Source: Archivesica marissinica
Lineage: Eukaryota > Mollusca > Bivalvia > Venerida > Vesicomyidae
Reading direction: 5' to 3'
Assembly: GCA_014843695.1 (NCBI GenBank)
Contig: CM026398.1
Span: 13,997,577-14,061,576, forward strand
Length of the DNA: 64,000 bases
Every line of letters begins with the position of its first letter. Positions within the stretch are counted from its first letter, which is position 1. Shown here one piece after another: positions 46,101 through 58,700 of the stretch. The notes under the pieces are model-generated. The model saw only the letters and a program-made list of their open reading frames with translations, made no database searches and was not told the origin of the DNA. The position numbers and the translations under genes were made by a program.

Positions 46101-48356
46101 TTCATAATTATAGCATTCTCTAACACTCCTCTTGACCTATCCGGCGTAATGTCGCCAGTTCCTACACTAGTATATAGGTTCATAATTATAGCATTCTCTA
46201 ACACTACTCTTGACATATCCGCCATAATGTCGCCAGTCCCTACACTAGTATATAGGTTCATAATTATAGCATTCTCTAACACTCCTTTTGACATATCTGG
46301 CATAATGTCTCCAGTCCCTACACTAGTATATAGGTTCATAATTATAGCATCCTCTAACACTCCAGTTGACATATCTGGCATAATGTCTCCAGGGTCTACA
46401 CTAGTATATATGTTCATAATTATAGCATTCTCTAACACTCCTTTTGACATATCCGGCATAATGTCGCCAGTCCCTACACTAGTATATAGGTTCATAATTA
46501 TAGCATTCTCTAACACTCCTCTTGACATATCCGGCATAATGTCTCCAGTCCCTACATTAGTATATAGGTTCATAATTATAGCATTCTCTAACACTACTCT
46601 TGACATATCCGGCATAATGTCGCCAGTCCCTACACTAGTATATAGGTTCATAATTATAGCATTCTCTAACACCCTTCTTGACATATCCGGCATAATGTCG
46701 CCAGTCCCTACAATAGTATATAGGTTCATAATTATAGCATTCCCTAACACTCCTCTTGACATATCCTACATAATGTCGCCAGTCCCTACACTAGTATATA
46801 GGTTCATAATTATAGCATTCTCTAACACTCCTCTTGACATATCCGGCATAATGTCCCCAGGGTTTACACTAGTATATAGGTTCATAATTATAGCATTCTC
46901 TAACACTACTCTTGACATATCCGGCATAATGTCGCCAGGGTTACACTAGTATATAGGTTCATAATTATAGCATTCTCTAACACTCCTTTGACATTTCCGG
47001 CATAATGTCGCCAGTTCCTACACTAGTATATAGGTTCATAATTATAGCATTCTCTAACACTACTCTCGACATATCCGGCATAATGTCCCCAGTCCCTACA
47101 CTAGTATATAGGTTCATAATATAGCATTCTCTAACACTCCTCTTGACATATCCGGCATACTGTCTCCAGTCCCCACACTAGTATATATTTTCATAATTAT
47201 AGCATTCTCTAACATTCTCTTGACGTATCCGGCATAATGTCCCCAGTCCCTACACTAGTATATAGGTTCATAATTATAGCATTCTCTAACACTCCTCTCG
47301 ACATATCCGGCATAATGTATCCAGTCCCTACACTAGTATATAGGTTCATAATTATAGCATTCTCTAACACTACTCTCGACATATCCGGCATAATGTCCCC
47401 AGTCCCTACACTAGTATATAGGTTCATAATTATAGCATTCTCTAACACTCCTCTTGACATTTCCGGCATACTGTCTCCAGTCCCCACACTAGTATATATT
47501 TTCATAATTATAGCATTCTCTAACATTCTCTTGACGTATCCGGCATAATGTCCCCAGTCCCTACACTAGTATATAGGTTCATAATTATAGCATTCTCTAA
47601 CAATCCTCTCGACATATCCGGCATAATGTATCCAGTCCCTACACTAGTATATAGGTTCATAATTATAGCATTCTCTAACACTACTCTCGACATATCCGGC
47701 ATAATGTCGCCAGTCCCTACACTAGTATATAGGTTCATAATTATAGCATTCTCTAACACTACTCTCGACATATCCGGCATAATGTCGCCAGTTCCTACAC
47801 TAGTATATAGGTTCATAATTATAGCATTCTCTAACACTACTCTTGGCATATCCGGCCTAATGTCCCCAGTCCTCGCACTAGTATATATGTTCATAATTAT
47901 AGCATTCTCTAACACTCCTTTTGACATATCTGGCATAATGTCTCCAACCCCTACACTAGTATATAGGTTCATAATTATAGCATTCTCTAACACTACTCTT
48001 GACATATCCGGCATAATGTAGCCAGTCCCTACACTAGTATATAGGTTCATAATTATAGCATTCTCTAACACTCCTCTTGACATATCCGGCAGAATGTCGC
48101 CAGTCCCTACACTAGTATATAGGTTCATAATTATAGCATTCTCTAACACTCCTCTTGACATATCCGGCATAATGTCGCCAGTCCCTACACTAGTATATAG
48201 GTTCATAATTATAGCATTCTCTAACACTCCTCTTGACATATCCGGCATAATGTCGCCAGTCCCTACACTAGTATATAAGTTCATAATTATAGCATTCTCT
48301 AACACTACTCTTGACATATCCGGAATAATGTCCCCAGTCCCTACACTAGTATATAG

Positions 48357-48398
48357 CAAAAACACCAACACCCCACCACCCCAACCCACCACACAAAA
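48357..48398. other. C/A-rich insertion in one satellite unit
   Basis: Between GTATATAG and AAGTTCATAATT the normal unit is interrupted by about 40 bp of CAAAAACACCAACACCCCAC type sequence, unrelated to the satellite. The opposite strand is G-rich (GGGTTGGGGTGGTGGGG). It may be a real low-complexity insertion or a sequencing artefact. Confidence 0.7.
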
Positions 48399-48793
48399 GT
48401 TCATAATTATAGCATTCTCTAACACTCCTTTTGACATATCTGGCATAATGTCTCCAACCCCTACACTAGTATATAGGTTCATAATTATAGCATTCTCTAA
48501 CACTCCTTTTGACATATCTGGCATAATGTCTCCAGGGTTTACACTAGTATATATGTTCATAATTATACCATTCTCTAACACTCCTTTTGACATATCCGGC
48601 ATAATGTCGCCAGTCCCTACACTAGTATATAGGTTCATAATTATAGCATTCTCTAACACTCCTCTTGACATATCCGGCATAATGTCTCCAGTCCCTACAG
48701 TAGTATATAGGTTCATAATTATAGCATTCTCTAACACTACTCTTGACATATCCGGCATAATGTCGCCAGTCCCTACACTAGTATATAGGTTCA

Positions 48794-49793
48794 NNNNNNN
48801 NNNNNNNNNNNNNNNNNNNNNNNNNNNNNNNNNNNNNNNNNNNNNNNNNNNNNNNNNNNNNNNNNNNNNNNNNNNNNNNNNNNNNNNNNNNNNNNNNNNN
48901 NNNNNNNNNNNNNNNNNNNNNNNNNNNNNNNNNNNNNNNNNNNNNNNNNNNNNNNNNNNNNNNNNNNNNNNNNNNNNNNNNNNNNNNNNNNNNNNNNNNN
49001 NNNNNNNNNNNNNNNNNNNNNNNNNNNNNNNNNNNNNNNNNNNNNNNNNNNNNNNNNNNNNNNNNNNNNNNNNNNNNNNNNNNNNNNNNNNNNNNNNNNN
49101 NNNNNNNNNNNNNNNNNNNNNNNNNNNNNNNNNNNNNNNNNNNNNNNNNNNNNNNNNNNNNNNNNNNNNNNNNNNNNNNNNNNNNNNNNNNNNNNNNNNN
49201 NNNNNNNNNNNNNNNNNNNNNNNNNNNNNNNNNNNNNNNNNNNNNNNNNNNNNNNNNNNNNNNNNNNNNNNNNNNNNNNNNNNNNNNNNNNNNNNNNNNN
49301 NNNNNNNNNNNNNNNNNNNNNNNNNNNNNNNNNNNNNNNNNNNNNNNNNNNNNNNNNNNNNNNNNNNNNNNNNNNNNNNNNNNNNNNNNNNNNNNNNNNN
49401 NNNNNNNNNNNNNNNNNNNNNNNNNNNNNNNNNNNNNNNNNNNNNNNNNNNNNNNNNNNNNNNNNNNNNNNNNNNNNNNNNNNNNNNNNNNNNNNNNNNN
49501 NNNNNNNNNNNNNNNNNNNNNNNNNNNNNNNNNNNNNNNNNNNNNNNNNNNNNNNNNNNNNNNNNNNNNNNNNNNNNNNNNNNNNNNNNNNNNNNNNNNN
49601 NNNNNNNNNNNNNNNNNNNNNNNNNNNNNNNNNNNNNNNNNNNNNNNNNNNNNNNNNNNNNNNNNNNNNNNNNNNNNNNNNNNNNNNNNNNNNNNNNNNN
49701 NNNNNNNNNNNNNNNNNNNNNNNNNNNNNNNNNNNNNNNNNNNNNNNNNNNNNNNNNNNNNNNNNNNNNNNNNNNNNNNNNNNNNNNNNNNNN
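48794..49793. other. Assembly gap, exactly 1000 N
   Basis: A run of exactly 1000 undetermined bases between the 78-bp satellite on the left and the 40-bp satellite on the right; the true junction is unknown. Confidence 0.99.
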
Positions 49794-52700
49794 GGAGGTA
49801 GAAGTAAGTGCATTATTTCCCCAGTCAGTGTGTGGAGGTAGAAGTAAGTGCATTATTTCCCCAGTCAGTGTGTGGAGCTAGAAGTAAGTGCATTATTTCC
49901 CCAGTCAGTGTGTGGAGGTAGAAGTAAGTGCATTATTTCCCCAGTCAGTGTGTGGAGCTAGAAGTAAGTGCATTATTTCCCCAGTCAGTGTGTGGAGCTA
50001 GAAGTAAGTGCATTATTTCCCCAGTCAGTGTGTGGAGCTAGAAGTAAGTGCATTATTTCCCCAGTCAGTGCGTGGAGTGCGTGGAGGTAGAGGTAAGTGC
50101 ATTATTTCCCCAGTCAGTGTGTGGAGGTAGAAGTAAGTGCATTATTTCCGCAGTCAGTGGTGGAGTGCGTGGAGTGCGTGGAGGTAGAAGTAAGTGCATT
50201 CTTTCCCCAGTCAGTGTGTGGAGGTAGAAGTAAGTGCATTCTTTCTCCAGTCAGTGCGTGGAGGTAGAAGTAAGTGCATTATTTCACCAGTCAGTGCGTG
50301 GAGGTAGAAGTAAGTGCATTATTCCCCCAGTCAGTGCGTGGAGGTAGAAGTAAGTGCATTATTTCCCCAGTCAGTGCGTGGAGGTAGAAGTAAGTGCATT
50401 ATTTCCCCAGTCAGTGCGTGGAGGTAGAAGTAAGTGCATTATTTCCCCAGTCAGTGCGTGGAGGTAGAAGTAAGTGCATTATTTCCCCAGTCAGTGCGTG
50501 GAGGTAGAAGTAAGTGCATTATTTCCCCAGTCAGTGCGTGGAGGTAGAAGTAAGTGCATTATTTCCCCAGTCAGTGTGTGGAGGTAGAAGTAAGTGCATT
50601 ATTTCCCCAGTCAGTGCGTGGAGCTAGAAGTAAGTGCATTATTTCCCCAGTCAGTGCGTGGAGGTAGAAGTAAGTGCATTATTTCCCCAGTCAGTGCGTG
50701 GAGCTAGAAGTAAGTGCATTATTTCCCCAGTCAGTGCGTGGAGCTAGAAGTAAGTGCATTTTTCCCAGTCAGTGCGTGGAGGTAGAAGTAAGTGCATTAT
50801 TTCCCCAGTCAGTGCGTGGAGATAGAAGTAAGAGCATATCCCCAGTGAGTGCGTGGAGGTAGAAAAGTGCATTATTTCCCAGTCGGGCGTGGAGGTAGAA
50901 GTAAGTGCTTTCCCCCAGTGAGGCGTGGAGGTAGAAGTAAGTGCATTATTTCACCAGTCAGTGCGTGGAGATAGAAGTAAGTGCATTCCCCCAGTCAGTG
51001 CGTGGAGGTAGAAGTAAGTGCATTATTTCCCCAGTCAGTGCGTGGAGGTAGAAGTAAGTGCATTATTTCCCCAGTCAGTGCGTGGAGGTAGAAGTAAGTG
51101 CATTTCCCCAGTCAGTGCGTGGAGGTAGAAGTAAGTGCATTATTTCCCCAGTCAGTGCGTGGAGGTAGAAGTAAGTGCATTATTTCCCCAGTCAGTGTGT
51201 GGAGGTAGAAGTAAGTGCATTATTTCCCCAGTCCAGTGCGTGGAGGTAGAAGTAAGTGCATTATTTCCCCAGTCAGTGCGTGGAGGTAGAAGTAAGTGCA
51301 TTATTTCCCCAGTCAGTGCGTGGAGTAGAAGTAAGTGCATTATTTCCCCAGTCAGTGCGTGGAGGTAGAAGTAAGTGCATTATTTCCCCAGTCAGTGCGT
51401 GGAGGTAGAAGTAAGTGCATTATTTCCCCAGTCAGTGCGTGGAGGTAGAAGTAAGTGCATTATTTCCCCAGTCAGTGCGTGGAGGTAGAAGTAAGTGCAT
51501 TATTTCCCCAGTCAGTGCGTGGAGGTAGAAGTAAGTGCATTATTTCCCCAGTCAGTGCGTGGAGGTAGAAGTAAGTGCATTATTTCCCCAGTCAGTGCGT
51601 GGAGGTAGAAGTAAGTGCATTATTTCCCCAGTCAGTGCGTGGAGGTAGAAGTAAGTGCATTATTTCCCCAGTCAGTGCGTGGAGGTAGAAGTAAGTGCAT
51701 TATTTCCCCAGTCAGTGCGTGGAGGTAGAAGTAAGTGCATTATTTCCCCAGTCAGTGCGTGGAGGTAGAAGTAAGTGCATTATTTCCCCAGTCAGTGCGT
51801 GGAGGTAGAAGTAAGTGCATTATTTCCCCAGTCAGTGTGTGGAGGTAAAAGTAAGTGCATTATATCCCCAGTCAGTGCGTGGAGGTAGAAGTAAGTGCAT
51901 TATTTCCCCTGTCAGTGCGTGGAGGTAGAAGTAAGTGCATTATTTACCCAGTCAGCGCGTGGAGGTAGATGTAAGTGCATTATTTCCCCAGCCACTGCGT
52001 GGAGGTAGAAGTAAGTGCATTATTTCCCCAGTCAGTGCGTGGAGGTAGAAGTAAGTGCATTATTTCCCCAGTCAGTGCGTGGAGGTAGAAGTAAGTGCAT
52101 TATTTCCCCAGTCAGTGCGTGGAGGTAGAAGTAAGTGCATTATTTCCCCAGTCAGTGCGTGGAGGTAGAAGTAAGTGCATTATTTCCCCAGTCAGTGCGT
52201 GGAGGTAGAAGTAAGTGCATTTCCCCAGTCAGTGCGTGGATGTAGAAGTAAGTTCATTATTTCCCCAGTCAGTGCGTGGAGGTAGAAGTAAGTGCATTTC
52301 CCCAGTCAGTGTGTGGAGGTAGAAGTAAGTTCATTATTTCCCCAGTCAGTGCGTGGAGGTAGAAGTAAGTGCATTTCCCCAGTCAGTGCGTGGAGGTAGA
52401 TAAGTTCATTATTTCCCCAGTTAGTGCGTGGAGGTAGAAGTAAGTTCATTATTTCCCCAGTCAGTGCGTGGAGGTAGAAGTAAGTGCATTCTTTCCCCAG
52501 TCAGTGTGTGGAGGTAGAAGTAAGTGCATTATTTCCCCAGTCAGTGTGTGGAGGTAGAATTAAGTGCATTATTTCCCCAGTCAGTGCGTGTAGGTAGATG
52601 TAAGTTCATTATTTCCCCAGTGAGTGCGTGGAGGTAGAAGTAAGTGCATTATTTCCCCAGTCAGTGCGTGGAGGTAGAAGTAAGTGCATTATTTCCCCAG

Positions 52701-55700
52701 TCATTGCGTGGAGGTAGAAGTAAGTGCATTATTCCCCAGTCAGTCAGTGGAGGTAGAGGTAAGTGCATTATTTCCCCAGTCAGTGTGTGGAGCTAGAAGT
52801 AAGTGCATTATTTCCCCAGTCAGTGTGTGGAGGTAGAAGTAAGTGCATTATTTCCCCAGTCAGTGCGTGGAGGTAGAAGTAAGTGCATTATTTCCCCAGT
52901 CAGTGTGTGGAGGTAGAAGTAAATGCATTATTTCCCCATTCAGTGCATGAAGGTAGAACTAAGTGCATTATTTCCCCAGTCAGTGCGTGGAGCTAGAGGT
53001 AAGTGCATTATTTCCTCAGTCAGTGCGTAGAGCTAGAAGTAAGTGCATTATTTCCCCAGTCAGTGCGTGGAGCTAGAAGTAAGTGCATTATTTCCCCAGT
53101 CAGTGCGTGGAGCTAGAAGTAAGTGCATTATTTCCCCAGTGAGTGCGTGGAGGTATAAGTAAGTGCATCATTTCCCCAGTCAGTGCGTGGAGATAGAAGT
53201 AAGTGCATATCCCGCAGTGAGTGCGTGGAGGTAGAAGTAAGTGCATTATTTCCCCAGTCGGTGCGTTGAGGTAGAAGTAAGTACATTTCCCCCAGTGAGT
53301 GCGTGGAGGTAGAAGTAAGTGCACTATTTCCCCAGTCAGTGCGTGGATATAGAAGTAAGTGCATTTCCCCCAATGAGTGCATGGAGGTAGAAGTAAATGC
53401 ATTATTTCCCCAGTCAGTGTGTGGAGATAGAAATAAGTTCATTATTTCCCCAGTCAGTGCGTGGAGGTAGAAGTAAGTGCATTTCCCCAGTCAGTGTGTG
53501 GAGGTAGAAGTAAATGCATTATTTCCCCAGTCAGTGCGTGAAGGTAGAACTAAGTGCATTATTTCCCCAGTGAGTGCGTGGAGGTAGAAGTAAGTGCATT
53601 ATTTCCTCAGTCAATGCGTGGAGCTAGAAGTAAGTGCATTATTTCCCCAGTCAGTGCGTGGAGCTAGAAGTAAGTGCATTATTTCCCCAGTCAGTGCGTG
53701 GAGATAGAAGTAAGTGCATATCCCCCAGTGAGTGCGTGGAGGTAGAAGTAAGTGCATTATTTCCCCAGTCGGTGCGTGGAGGTAGAAGTAAGTACATTTC
53801 CCCCAGTGAGTGCGTGGAGGTAGAAGTAAGTGCATTATTTCCCCAGTCAGTGCGTGGAGATAGAAGTAAGTGCATTTCCCCCAGTGAGTGCGTGGAGGTA
53901 GAAATAAATGCATTATTTCTCCAGTCAGTGTGTGGAGATAGAAGTAAGTTCATTATTTCCCCAGTCAGTGCGTGGAGGTAGATGTAAGTACATTTCCCCA
54001 GTCAGTGCGTGGAGGTATAAGTACATTCATTATTTCCCCAGTCAGTGCGTGGAGGTAGAAGTAAGTGCATTTCCCCAGTCAGTGTGTGGGGGTAGAAGTA
54101 AGTTCATTATTTCCCCAGTCAGTACCTGGAGGTAGAAGTAAGTGCATTTCCCCAGTCAGTGCGTGGAGGTAGAAGTAAGTGCATTATTTCCCCAGTCAGT
54201 GCGTGGATGTAGAAGTAAGTGCATTATTTCCCAAGTCAGTGCGTGGAGGTAGAAGTAAGTGCATTATTTCCCCAGTCAGTGCGTGGAGGTAGAAGTAAGT
54301 GCATTCTTTCTCCCTCCAGTCAGGTCGTGGAGGTAGAAGTAAGTGCATTATTTCCACAGTCAGTGCGTGGAGGTAGAAATAAGTGCATTATTTCCCCAGC
54401 CACTGCGTGGAGGTAGAAGTAAGTGCATTATGTCCCCAGCCACTGCGTGCAGGTAGAAGTAAGTGCATTATTTCCCCTGTCAGCGCGTGGAGGTAGAAGT
54501 AAGTGCATTATTTCCCCAGTCAGTGCGTGGAGGTAGAAGTAAGTGCATTATTTCCCCAGTCAGTGCGTGGAGGTAGAAGTAAGTGCATTATTTCCCCAGT
54601 CAGTTTGTGGAGGTAGAAGTAAGTGCATTCTTTATCCCTCCAGTCAGCGCGTGGAGGTAGAAGTAAGTGCATTATTTCCCAGTCAGTGCGTGGAGGTAGA
54701 AATAAGTACATTATTTCCCCAGTCAGTGCGTGGAGGTAGAAGTAAGTGCATTATTTCCCCAGTCAGTGCGTGGAGGTAGAAGTAAGTGCATTCTTTCTCC
54801 CTCCAGTCAGTGCGTGGAGGTAGAATAATTGCATTATTTCCCCAGTCAGTATGTGCAGGTAGAAGTAAGTGCATTCTTTCTCCCTCCAGTCAGTGCGTGG
54901 AGGTAGAAGTAAGTGCATTATTTCCCCAGTCATTGCGTGGAGGTAGAAGTAAGTGCATTATTCCCCAGTCAGTCAGTGGAGGTAGAGGTAAGTGCATTAT
55001 TTCCCCAGTCAGTGTGTGGAGCTAGAAGTAAGTGCATTATTTCCCCAGTCAGTGTGTGGAGGTAGAAGTAAGTGCATTATTTCCCCAGTTAGTGCGTGGA
55101 GGTAGAAGTAAGTGCATTATTTCCCCAGTCAGTGTGTGGAGGTAGAAGTAAATGCATTAATTCCCCAGTCAGTGCGTGAAGGTAGAACTAAGTGCATTAT
55201 TTCCCCAGTCAGTGCGTGGAGCTAGAAGTAAGTGCATTATTTCCTCAGTCAGTGCGTGGAGCTAGAAGTAAGTGCATTATTTCCCCAGTCAGTGCGTGGA
55301 GCTAGAAGTAAGTGCATTATTTCCCCAGTCAGTGCGTGGAGCTAGAAGTAAGTGCATTATTTCCCCAGTCAGTGCGTGGAGGTGGAAGTAAGTGCATTAT
55401 TTCCCCAGTCAGTGCGTGGAGATAGAAGTAAGAGCATATCCCCCAGTGAGTGCGTGGAGGTAGATGTAAGTGTATTATTTCCCCAGTCGGTGCGTGGTCG
55501 TAGAAGTAAGTGCATTTCCCCCAGTGAGTGCGTGGAGGTAGAAGTAAGTGCATTATTTCACCAGTCAGTGCGTGGAGATAGAAGTAAGTGCATGTCCCCC
55601 AGTGAGTGCGTGGAGGTAGAAGTAAATGCATTATTTCCCCAGTCAGTGTGTGGAGATAGAAGTAAGTTCATTATTTCCCCAGTCAGTGCGTGGAGGTAGA

Positions 55701-58700
55701 AGTAAGTGCATTTCCCCAGTCAGTGCGTGGATGTAGAAGTAAGTTCATTATTTCCCCAGTCAGTGCGTGGAGGTAGAAGTAAGTGCATTTCACCAGTCAG
55801 TGTGTGGATGTAGAAGTACGTTCATTATTTCCCCAGTCAGTGCGTGGAGGTAGAAGTAAGTGCATTTCCCCAGTCAGTGCGTGGAGGTAGAAGTAAGTTC
55901 ATTATTTCCCCAGTCAGTGCGTGGAGGTAGAAGTAAGATCATTATTTCCCCAGTCAGTGCGTGGAGGTAGAAGTAAGTGCATTCTTTCCCCAGTCAGTCT
56001 GTGGAGGTAGAAGTAAGTGCATTATTTCCCCAGTCAGTGTGTGGAGGTAGAAGTAAGTGCATTATTTCCCCAGTCAGTGCGTGTAGGTAGATGTAAGTTC
56101 ATTATTTCCCCAGTGAGTGCGTGGAGGTAGAAGTAAGTGCATTATTTCCCCAGTCAGTGCGTGGAGGTAGAAGTAAGTGCATTATTTCCCCCAGTCAGTG
56201 CGTGGAGGTAGAAGTAAGTGCATTATTTCCCCAGTCAGTGCGTGGAGGTAGAAGTAAGTGCATTATTTCCCAAGTCAGTGCTTGGAGGTAGAAGTAAGTG
56301 CATTATTTCCCCAGTTAGTGCGTGGAGGTAGAAGTAAGTGCATTATTTCCCCAGTCAGTGTGTGGAGGTAGAAGTAAGTACATTTCCCCCAGTGAGTGCG
56401 TGGAGGTGGAAGTAAGTGCATTATATCCCCAGTCGGTGCGTGGAGGTAGAAGTAAGTACATTTCCCCCAGTGAGTGCGTGGAGGTAGAAGTAAGTGCATT
56501 ATTTCCCCAGTCAGTGCGTGGAGGTAGAAGTAAGTGCATTTCCCCCAGTGAGTGCGTGGAGGTAGAAGTAAATGCATTATTTCCCCAGTCAGTGCGTGGA
56601 GGTAGAAGTAAGTTCATTATTTCCCCAGTCAGTGTGTGGAGGTAGAAGTAAGTGCATATCCCCCAGTGAGTGCGTGGAGGTAGAAGTAAGTGCATTATTT
56701 CCCCAGTCGGTGCGTGGAGGTAGAAGTAAGTACATTTCCCCAGTGAGTGCGTGGAGGTAGAAGTAAGTGCATTATTTCCCCAGTCAGTGCGTGGAGGTAG
56801 AAGTAAGTGCATTCCCCAGTGAGTGCGTGGAGGTAGAAGTAAATGCATTATTTCCCCAGTCAGTGCGTGGAGGTAAAGTAAGTTCATTATTACCCCAGTC
56901 AGTGCGTGGAGGTAGAAGTAAGTGCATTTCCCCAGTCAGTGCGTGGATGTAGAAGTAAGTTCATTATTTCCCCAGTCAGTGCGTGGAGGTAGAAGTAAGT
57001 GCATTTCCCCAGTCAGTGTGTGGAGGTAGAAGTAAGTTCATTATTTCCCCAGTCAGTGCGTGGAGGTAGAAGTAAGTGCATTTCCCCAGTCAGTGCGTGG
57101 AGGTAGAAGTAAGTGCATTCTTTCCCCAGTCAGTGCGTGGAGGTAGAAGTAAGTGCATTATTTCCCCAGTCAGTGCGTGGAGGTAGAAGTAAGTGCATTA
57201 TTTCCCCAGTCACTGCGTGGAGGTAGAAGTAAGTGCATTATTTCCCCAGTCAGTGCGTGGAGGTAGAAGTAAGTGCATTATTTCCCCAGTCAGTGCGTGG
57301 AGGTAGAAGTAAGTGCATTATTTCCCCAGTCAGTGTGTGGAGGTAGAAGTAAGTGCATTATATCCCCAGTCAGTGCGTGGAGGTAGAAGTAAGTGCATTA
57401 TTTCCCCAGTCAGTGCGTGGAGGTAGAAGTAAGTGCATTATTTCCCAGTCAGTGCGTGGAGGTAGAAGTAAGTGCATTATTTCCCCAGCCACTGCGTGGA
57501 GGTAGAAGTAAGTGCATTATTTACCCAGTCAGTGCGTGGAGGTAGAAGTAAGTGCATTATTTCCCCAGTCAGTGCGTGGAGGTAGAAGTAAGTGCATTAT
57601 TTCCCCAGTCAGTGCGTGGAGGTAGAAGTAAGTGCATTATTTCCCCAGTCAGTGCGTGGAGGTAGAAGTAAGTGCATTATTTCCCAGCATGGTGAGTAGA
57701 AGTAAGTGCATTATTCCCCAGTCAGTGCGTGGAGGTAGAGGTAAGTGCATTATTTCCCCAGTCAGTGCGTGGAGGTAGAAGTAAGTGCATTATTTCCCCA
57801 GTCAGTGTGTGGAGGTAGAAGTAAGTGCATTATTTCCCCAGTCAGTGCGTGGAGGTAGAAGTAAGTGCATTATTTCCCCAGTCAGTGTGTGGAGGTAGAA
57901 GTAAATGCATTAATTCCCCAGTCAGTGCGTGAAGGTAGAACTAAGTGCATTATTTCCCCAGTCAGTGCGTGGAGCTAGAAGTAAGTGCATTATTTCCTCA
58001 GTCAGTGCGTGGAGCTAGAAGTAAGTGCATTATTTCCCCAGTCAGTGCGTGGAGCTAGAAGTAAGTGCATTATTTCCCCAGTCAGTGCGTGGAGCTAGAA
58101 GTAAGTGCATTATTTCCCCAGTCAGTGCGTGGAGGTGGAAGTAAGTGCATTATTTCCCCAGTCAGTGCGTGGAGATAGAAGTAAGAGCATATCCCCCAGT
58201 GAGTGCGTGGAGGTAGATGTAAGTGTATTATTTCCCCAGTCGGTGCGTGGTCGTAGAAGTAAGTGCATTTCCCCCAGTGAGTGCGTGGAGGTAGAAGTAA
58301 GTGCATTATTTCACCAGTCAGTGCGTGGAGATAGAAGTAAGTGCATGTCCCCCAGTGAGTGCGTGGAGGTAGAAGTAAATGCATTATTTCCCCAGTCAGT
58401 GTGTGGAGATAGAAGTAAGTTCATTATTTCCCCAGTCAGTGCGTGGAGGTAGAAGTAAGTGCATTTCCCCAGTCAGTGCGTGGATGTAGAAGTAAGTTCA
58501 TTATTTCCCCAGTCAGTGCGTGGAGGTAGAAGTAAGTGCATTTCACCAGTCAGTGTGTGGATGTAGAAGTACGTTCATTATTTCCCCAGTCAGTGCGTGG
58601 AGGTAGAAGTAAGTGCATTTCCCCAGTCAGTGCGTGGAGGTAGAAGTAAGTTCATTATTTCCCCAGTCAGTGCGTGGAGGTAGAAGTAAGATCATTATTT

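Larger units (their letters stand above)
33429..48793 (+). repeat. 78-bp satellite, about 195 units, broken by one SINE
   Basis: Unit landmarks: ATAATGTCGCCAGTCCCTAC, ACTAGTATATAGGTTCATAA, TTATAGCATTCTCTAACACT, CCTCTTGACATATCCGGC. Seventy-eight bases are 26 codons, so both strands stay open for up to about 1220 codons (plus MSPVPTLVYRFIIIAFS-like, minus MLENAIIMNLYTSVGTGD-like). Frames break at recurring 77-bp units (CTAACATTCTCTTGACG) near 35.5, 35.8, 39.5, 39.9, 44.4, 44.8, 47.2 and 47.5 kb. Blocks of near-identical units lie at about 38.6-39.3 and 41.5-42.6 kb. Not coding in my view. Confidence 0.97.

Noticed and set aside
35832..48790. Giant secreted or membrane repeat proteins (MSPVPTLVYRF or MLENAIIMNLYTSV types)
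   Set aside because: Artefact of the 78-bp unit; both strands equally open and both broken by the same recurrent 77-bp units.
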